Shown in pieces: positions 6,527-11,370 of a DNA stretch of 11,370 bases. The notes under the pieces are model-generated. The model had not been told where the DNA came from and searched no databases. It saw nothing but the letters and a program-made list of their open reading frames with translations. The DNA lies in assembly GCA_027577415.1 (NCBI GenBank), contig JANBQS010000833.1:1-11370 (forward strand), read 5' to 3'. The DNA comes from Coemansia sp. RSA 922 (taxonomy: Eukaryota > Kickxellomycota > Kickxellomycetes > Kickxellales > Kickxellaceae). A program made the position numbers and the translations under genes. Position 1 is the first letter of the stretch. Every line of letters starts with the position of its first letter.

Positions 6527-9421
6527 ATGGTTGTCACTCGCTCGAGAGCCAAGCCTCCTGTGCCTCCTCCTCTTCCAGCTTCTCCAACGCTCCATGTCAA
6601 GCGCAAAGGCCGCCCAAAGAGTGTGAAGAAATCTGCTTCACCCAAAGTCGAGCCTGCGGATTCTGACAGCGCCAACCAAGCATCTGTCTCGAACGCTCGC
6701 CCTACCCGCCGTCGCCGTATCGCCAAGCAAGAGGACTTGGAGTCTGAGGATACGACAAGCATCATCGCGGACACCGTCGCCACTACTGCCACTACTGCCT
6801 TGTCTGACGCAGATGAATCCTCTGCGAAGGAAGACGATAGTGAATCTGATAGTGAAGCAAGCGACTTTGGAGAAGCCGTCACTAAGGTTCAATCGGCGTC
6901 GATGTCTGTCGATGATGATGACGACGATGATGACGACGCCATCCTAGACCAAAGTGATTCTGGATCTTCATCGGATGACTTTGTGGACCCAAAGAGGGCT
7001 CGCTTGGCAAGCCGGCTCGTTGCTCGAGCTAGCCGTATCTACCAGCAGCGCAGGCGGGCTAGTAAACGTCAGTCCAGCTGCAGTGGGTCCCTCGACGACG
7101 AGGATCAGGCTGGGTGGGCGAAAATGCAACAGATGCCAGTAGCCGAGCGGATGCCTGTGTTTGGCGATATGAGACTATTACTGAGCCAACAGCCGCTGCC
7201 CACTGACAGCGAGCTAGCCAAGCAAGCCCTGGCCAGCCTTGCTGCTAAAAAGCCAAAGCAAAAGAAGTGGAAGCGGAAGAAGGGCGGCGAAAAGACACAC
7301 ACGGAGATCCTTGAGGGCGACTTGTCTGATGGCACTATGGATGGCAGTGTAGTCGACCCGCGCACACTGCCCCTCGACCACATTGACTACAGCAGGTATT
7401 CGGTGCTGTTTGTCAACCATCCGCACTTGCGCAATGCGTGGAGTTCGCTAGGCCCGCCAAGGACTCCCAGGAAGATCGACCAGCCGCACGACCTCAAAAT
7501 CAAGCTGCTGCCCTTCCAGCAAGAGGGCGTTGAGTGGATGGCGCATCAAGAGCACTCGATGTTCAAGGGCGGCATTCTAGCCGACGAAATGGGCATGGGC
7601 AAGACGCTGCAGACTATTGCGCTTATGCTTGTCAATCGTGGCAAGCCTACCTTGGTTATCTGCCCGACCGTTGCTCTTTTGCAGTGGAAGAGCGAGATTG
7701 AGGCCGCCACCGATGCCTTGTCTGTGTTTGTGTACTATGGTAATGAGCGCAAGAAGATCCTCGATGACCAAGGCAAAGTCGACGCCAGCGAGTTTGCAAA
7801 GTACGACGTCGTGCTCACCACCTACGCCGTCATGGAGAGCGGATTCAGGCGCGAGCGCTTCGGCTACCGTCTCAAGGGCGTGCTGCATAGGGAGACCTCG
7901 GTGCTGCACTCGATCAACTGGTTCCGTATCGTCCTTGACGAGGCTCACAACATTAAGGACCGCAGCAGCAACTCGGCTCGCGCAGCTTTTGACCTCAACG
8001 CCCAGCGCACTTGGTCGCTTACTGGCACGCCACTACACAACCGCGTAGGCGAGCTGTACTCGCTGATCCGCCTGAGCAAGTGCGACCCCTTCAGCATGTA
8101 CTTTTGCCACATTTGCTCTTGTAAGTCGTTGCACTGGGGCTTCCTCAACAGCAAGCATTGTATCCACTGTGGCGACAAGTACACGACGCACTTTTGCTAC
8201 TGGAACATGCACATTCTCAAGCCCATTCAGCAGCACTCGGTGAACTCGATTGAGAGCAAGGTGGGATTCAAGAAGCTTGGCCGTCTGCTGGACAACATCA
8301 TGCTGAGGCGTACCAAGGTTGAGCGTGCGCAAGACATGGGCCTGCCGCCACGTATTGTGGTTACTCGTCGGGACAAATTCAATCCCGATGAAGAGGACCT
8401 TTACATGTCGCTGTTCACGGACTACCAGCGCGAGTTTGACACGTATGCGCGCCACGGCACTGTGCTCAACAACTACGCCAACATATTTGAGCTTATCACT
8501 CGTATGCGACTTGCCGCCAACCATCCCGACTTGTTGCGCCTCAAGGTCGATGCCAAGGCCAAAGTCGGCACTGACAGCAGCGATACATTGGTTTGTGCCA
8601 TATGCAACGAGGAGGCCGAAGACCCTATCCTCTCAAAGTGCAAGCATGTGTTTTGTCGCACCGATGCTCAGATGTACGTTGAAGGCACGGATCCCTCGGT
8701 TGTCCTGCGCTGTCCCATGTGCTATGCAGAGTTTGACATTGACCTTGTGCAGCCGGAGATGAAGCATAGTCTGGGAGGCGGCCGTAGCGACAGCGACAGT
8801 AACAACGCGACTATGATGGAGTCGATGATCAGTACGCCGCATACCATGGACTACCGTCGGTCAATCGTCAACCGCATTGACATGCAGCACTGGAAGTCGT
8901 CGACTAAGATCGAGGCCTTGGTCGAGGAGCTGTCGAGACACCGTCAGGGCAATGCCAACATCAAGAGCATCGTGTTTTCGCAGTTTGTCAACTTTCTCGA
9001 TCTCATCCAGTGGCGCCTCAACCGCGCTGGGTTCAGTGTGTGTCGTCTTGACGGGCGAATGTCGCCCTCTCAGCGCGATGCTGTCATCCGCACGTTTATG
9101 ACGCATCCCGAGTATACCGTCTTCCTCGTCAGCCTCAAAGCTGGCGGAGTGGCCCTCAATCTGACTGAGGCCAGCAACGTGTATCTGGCCGACTGCTGGT
9201 GGAATCCTAGTGTCGAGGTTCAGGCCATGGATCGGATCCATCGCATGGGTCAGTACCGCCCAATCAAAGTCACTCGGATCATTATCGAAAACTCGATTGA
9301 GTCGCGCATTGTCGCATTGCAAGTGAAGAAGCAGCACTTGGTCAACTCTACCATTGGCCGCGACTCTAAATCACTCGACAACTTGTCAGCACAGGACATG
9401 CAGTTCCTTTTTTCTCCTTGA
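6527..9421 (+). CDS. rad16: RAD16-like SNF2 ATPase/RING protein of nucleotide excision repair
   Basis: In yeast Rad16 pairs with Rad7 in global-genome nucleotide excision repair, as a DNA-dependent ATPase that translocates on chromatin and as part of a ubiquitin ligase. This intronless gene encodes 964 residues. Its disordered N-terminus has an AT-hook-like KRKGRPKS (25-32) and an Asp9 run (129-137). The SNF2 ATPase half starts at about 325 (LLPFQQEGVEW), with Walker A DEMGMGKT (K359), DEAH (471-474) and the SGT-equivalent LTGTPLHNR. A Rad16-specific Cys/His cluster follows (C527, C530, C532, H544, C545, C548). The RING finger is at 690-732. The C-terminal helicase lobe (about 790-935) ends with DRIHRMGQ (902-909). 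The protein ends LSAQDMQFLFSP, as in Rad16. The RING has Asp713 where the sixth ligand Cys should be. Orthology is very secure; full activity is inferred. Confidence 0.96.
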   Translation: MVVTRSRAKPPVPPPLPASPTLHVKRKGRPKSVKKSASPKVEPADSDSANQASVSNARPTRRRRIAKQEDLESEDTTSIIADTVATTATTALSDADESSAKEDDSESDSEASDFGEAVTKVQSASMSVDDDDDDDDDAILDQSDSGSSSDDFVDPKRARLASRLVARASRIYQQRRRASKRQSSCSGSLDDEDQAGWAKMQQMPVAERMPVFGDMRLLLSQQPLPTDSELAKQALASLAAKKPKQKKWKRKKGGEKTHTEILEGDLSDGTMDGSVVDPRTLPLDHIDYSRYSVLFVNHPHLRNAWSSLGPPRTPRKIDQPHDLKIKLLPFQQEGVEWMAHQEHSMFKGGILADEMGMGKTLQTIALMLVNRGKPTLVICPTVALLQWKSEIEAATDALSVFVYYGNERKKILDDQGKVDASEFAKYDVVLTTYAVMESGFRRERFGYRLKGVLHRETSVLHSINWFRIVLDEAHNIKDRSSNSARAAFDLNAQRTWSLTGTPLHNRVGELYSLIRLSKCDPFSMYFCHICSCKSLHWGFLNSKHCIHCGDKYTTHFCYWNMHILKPIQQHSVNSIESKVGFKKLGRLLDNIMLRRTKVERAQDMGLPPRIVVTRRDKFNPDEEDLYMSLFTDYQREFDTYARHGTVLNNYANIFELITRMRLAANHPDLLRLKVDAKAKVGTDSSDTLVCAICNEEAEDPILSKCKHVFCRTDAQMYVEGTDPSVVLRCPMCYAEFDIDLVQPEMKHSLGGGRSDSDSNNATMMESMISTPHTMDYRRSIVNRIDMQHWKSSTKIEALVEELSRHRQGNANIKSIVFSQFVNFLDLIQWRLNRAGFSVCRLDGRMSPSQRDAVIRTFMTHPEYTVFLVSLKAGGVALNLTEASNVYLADCWWNPSVEVQAMDRIHRMGQYRPIKVTRIIIENSIESRIVALQVKKQHLVNSTIGRDSKSLDNLSAQDMQFLFSP
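6911..6937 (+). repeat. GAT/GAC run encoding nine Asp in RAD16
   Basis: Nine consecutive Asp codons mixing GAT and GAC encode residues 129-137 in the disordered acidic N-terminal region of RAD16. The codon mixing suggests an older tract that is now less prone to slippage. Confidence 0.75.
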
Positions 9422-9432
9422 AGTTTATTTCT

Positions 9433-10311
9433 TTATACGTTAATAGTGCCGCTGACTACAGTAACTGCGTAGCCGTCAATGTCTACATCCTTGTGGTCGT
9501 TACACTCCAACTGCACACCAATCTCGCCTCCTCTCTTTGAGCACTGGTATGCCTTGAATCTAGTCTTGCCGAGCTTTTGCTGCCAAAACGGTCCCAGGAC
9601 AGTGTGGGCAGAGCCAGTGACGGGATCTTCATTGATGCCACACCAGGGAGCAAAGAAGCGACTGCAAAAGTCATGGTCAGCACTCTTGGCGGTGGCAATA
9701 ACGCCTATGATATTCTCGCGCGTACCGGCCGCCACTACCTCTGGGGACAGCTTGGGCTCCAGCTGAACAATATCTTTTCCCGTTCTCGCCGGGTCATAGA
9801 CCACCATGTAGCGGAGAGACGGCGATATCTCCACTTGGATCGAGGGCGTATATTCGCCCAAAATACCGGCAACAATCGTCTTTACGTCGTCATTGATTGG
9901 CATAGGCGCGGGTGTGTCAATGGGGAATGTCATGGAATAGGAGTTGTAGAGTCCAAAGTTTACAAGCAGCTGGCCGCTGGCGGTCTCAAAGCACACCTTT
10001 TCGCGCTCGCTGCCCAGCTCGTATTTCAATGCGTGTGCGGCGGCAAGCGTGGCGTGGCCGCACAATTTGACTTCGCAAGTTGGCGTAAACCAACGTAGCC
10101 CAAACACTCGCGACTGCTTGAACTCGTCGGGCCCTTGAAGCATCAGGGGCGTGATGAACGCAGTCTCGGATATATTCATTTCGGCGGCAATGGCCTGCAT
10201 CGTGGCATCATCTATCGGGGTGTCTGAAGGGACTGCGACGACGGCTGCTTGGTTGCCCTTGAACGGGACCTTTGTGAAGGCGTCTACTGTGATGATCCGG
10301 TACTGAGGCAT
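9433..10311 (-). CDS. PhzF-family isomerase-like protein, copy 1 (complete)
   Basis: This is a complete 292-residue protein of the PhzF fold, a duplicated diaminopimelate-epimerase-like barrel. Family members include bacterial PhzF and yeast Yhi9. The fungal substrate is unknown, and the family name does not imply phenazine synthesis. It opens with YRIITVDAFTKVPFKGNQAA. The catalytic acid is predicted to be Glu49 in NISETAF (46-52). The substrate-pocket motif CGHATLA (84-90) contains His86, and the second half carries EDPVTGSAH (228-236) with Asp229 and Ser234. CSKRGGEIGVQ near the end is typical of the family. The gene is intronless, and the start ATG (10311-10309) gives the usual N-terminus. 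Its stop lies only 11 bp from the RAD16 stop, in convergent orientation. A tandem, more divergent copy lies upstream of it. Probably a soluble cytosolic protein. Confidence 0.93.
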   Translation of the reverse strand: MPQYRIITVDAFTKVPFKGNQAAVVAVPSDTPIDDATMQAIAAEMNISETAFITPLMLQGPDEFKQSRVFGLRWFTPTCEVKLCGHATLAAAHALKYELGSEREKVCFETASGQLLVNFGLYNSYSMTFPIDTPAPMPINDDVKTIVAGILGEYTPSIQVEISPSLRYMVVYDPARTGKDIVQLEPKLSPEVVAAGTRENIIGVIATAKSADHDFCSRFFAPWCGINEDPVTGSAHTVLGPFWQQKLGKTRFKAYQCSKRGGEIGVQLECNDHKDVDIDGYAVTVVSGTINV

Positions 10312-10529
10312 AGTGAAAAGGAAAGGTAAATGTTGAATTACTGGACTAGAAACAGGGTATCAAGTACAGCCTCATTGCTTTATATGGACCTGTTGTATGT
10401 TTTGCTCATGTACAGCCCTAGTTTTTGATGCGAGTCTTTGCTGCTGCTGACAAATGGCTACGTGGTTCCCACGCAGTCACGAGAAATTGATGAGACATTA
10501 GCGGAAAGAAAAAGAAATCAATTGTATTT
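10312..10529 (-). promoter_or_regulatory. promoter of PhzF copy 1 and 3' region of PhzF copy 2
   Basis: This 218-bp spacer lies between the copy 2 stop and the copy 1 start, both on the minus strand. Near copy 1 the minus strand is T/C-rich (TTTACCTTTCCTTTTCACT before the ATG). Near copy 2 it reads AATACAATTGATTTC and then a T-rich run, a plausible 3'-end signal. No gene is seen here. Confidence 0.45.
10378..10384 (-). promoter_or_regulatory. candidate TATA box for PhzF copy 1
   Basis: On the minus strand this reads TATAAAG within CCATATAAAGC, starting about 73 bp upstream of the ATG. That distance is reasonable for a short-leader fungal gene. It is a motif match only. Confidence 0.45.
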
Positions 10530-11370
10530 CTAGGACAATAGTGAACCTTCGACGATAGTAACAGCGCTACCGGTGATTAACACCGAATTGCCATGTAGGT
10601 CCACTTTCATATCGCCTCCGCGCGGAGAGCACTGGCGAGCCTGCAATGTCGATTTGCCAAACAGAGTGTTGAATAAGGGGGCGATCATAGTGTGGGCCGA
10701 TCCAGTAACCTGATCCTCTTTCACAAAGGAGCCGGTATTAAACACTCGAGCAATACTGTCATTACCTCCGTGACTCACGTCAGGCGTAACATAGATAACG
10801 CCGCGTATTCCCAATTCCTTACTAGCTGCAACGACCTCTGCCGAGTTGTAGAACTCTAGCGACGCTAGCTCCTGCTCTTCCATATTCTCGATTAAAATGA
10901 GCAAGTCATTGACCGCGCGAGAATAGTAGAATGAAATCTTGCGAGATGCTGCCAGTTGCTCGCTGACTAGCGCGTGGAGTAGCACGTAGTGACTATCGGT
11001 GGGCTGTACTTGCTCTGGCGGATTGCTCGAAAAACATAGCGTAATGTTGCCGCCTCCGCCCCTACATGCCTGGACCAAGCCGGCGGGAGAGTCAAACTCT
11101 ATGGTGTCGACGCCAAGATCGAGTATGTTGAACAAAACATGGCCAGCAGCCAGCGTAGCATGTCCACAAAAGGCTACCTTTTCGACGGCGTTGAACCAGA
11201 GCAAAGTGTAGGCTTTGCCAAGCTCTTTGGTCGTAGGCCGCACAAACGCCGTCATGGGGAGGTTGAGCTCACTTGAAATACTCTGCATCGTGCTGTTGTC
11301 GATATCTCGCCAATGGGGCACGATAACCACGCCAGCGGCATTCCCGCCAAACGCCTTGTTCGTGAAAGCG
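10530..11370 (-). CDS. PhzF-family protein, copy 2, lacking the catalytic Glu (5' partial)
   Basis: This is a tandem paralogue of the neighbouring PhzF gene, with its N-terminus off the right edge. The frame is open to the window end and begins AFTNKAFGGNAAGVVIVPHW, matching the AFTKVPFKGNQAAVVAVP start of copy 1. An apparent GTG start at 11330 is therefore an internal Val, and about 279 residues are visible. The fold motifs are kept: FCGHATLAAGH, EDQVTGSAH with its Asp and Ser, and CSPRGGDMKVDL near the C-terminus. However, the catalytic segment NLSET/NISET is NLPMT here, with Met (codon at 11253-11255) in place of Glu. DPVTG is also DQVTG. The frame is intact with no stops, so this is not an obvious pseudogene. 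It may be a pseudoenzyme or have another activity. Confidence 0.9.
   Translation of the reverse strand, partial: AFTNKAFGGNAAGVVIVPHWRDIDNSTMQSISSELNLPMTAFVRPTTKELGKAYTLLWFNAVEKVAFCGHATLAAGHVLFNILDLGVDTIEFDSPAGLVQACRGGGGNITLCFSSNPPEQVQPTDSHYVLLHALVSEQLAASRKISFYYSRAVNDLLILIENMEEQELASLEFYNSAEVVAASKELGIRGVIYVTPDVSHGGNDSIARVFNTGSFVKEDQVTGSAHTMIAPLFNTLFGKSTLQARQCSPRGGDMKVDLHGNSVLITGSAVTIVEGSLLS

Noticed and set aside
9433..11370. A phenazine biosynthesis cluster suggested by two PhzF-like genes
   Set aside because: No other phenazine genes are present, and PhzF-fold proteins are widespread in fungi with unrelated or unknown roles.

Overview
The window is nuclear DNA from a fungus. The genes carry short spliceosomal introns (86-108 bp) with GTAAGT/GTATGT-type donors, TACTAAT/ACTAAT/TACTGAC-type branch sites and TAG acceptors. 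The gene content also fits: two FSH-family serine hydrolases, a MAX/MYC-like bHLH factor, a UBE2G-class E2, a clear Rad16 orthologue and two PhzF-fold proteins. Compact but intron-bearing genes at roughly balanced GC would suit an early-diverging, Kickxellomycotina-like lineage. That placement is inference; the kingdom is well supported.

Layout: (1) 1-1958, two tandem plus-strand FSH serine hydrolase genes, the first cut by the left edge, the second complete with four exons. (2) 1959-3721, about 1.76 kb without a protein gene. Its left part holds candidate operators and its right part (about 2440-3721) looks like a very long 5' leader for the next gene, with no ATG at all on the plus strand for 1,282 nt. 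(3) 3722-5248, an intronless bHLH transcription factor. (4) 5382-6124, minus strand, a three-exon ubiquitin-conjugating enzyme of the UBE2G1/Ubc15 type. (5) 6527-9421, plus strand, RAD16, a SNF2-type ATPase with RING finger acting in global-genome nucleotide excision repair. It is divergent from the E2 gene across a 402-bp shared promoter region. (6) 9433-10311 and 10530-11370, minus strand, two tandem PhzF-family genes, the second cut by the right edge.

How the genes relate: this is ordinary chromosomal fungal sequence, and I see no mobile element, CRISPR array or biosynthetic cluster. Two neighbourhoods are tandem duplications (FSH, PhzF), each with divergence between copies. The FSH copies share no intron positions in their overlap. 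The second PhzF copy has lost the catalytic glutamate of its family. The E2 and RAD16 genes share a promoter region and both belong to ubiquitin-linked processes, although a functional link is only a hypothesis. The strongest unexplained signal is the ATG-free leader of the bHLH gene. The RAD16 RING finger also has Asp in place of one zinc-binding Cys.
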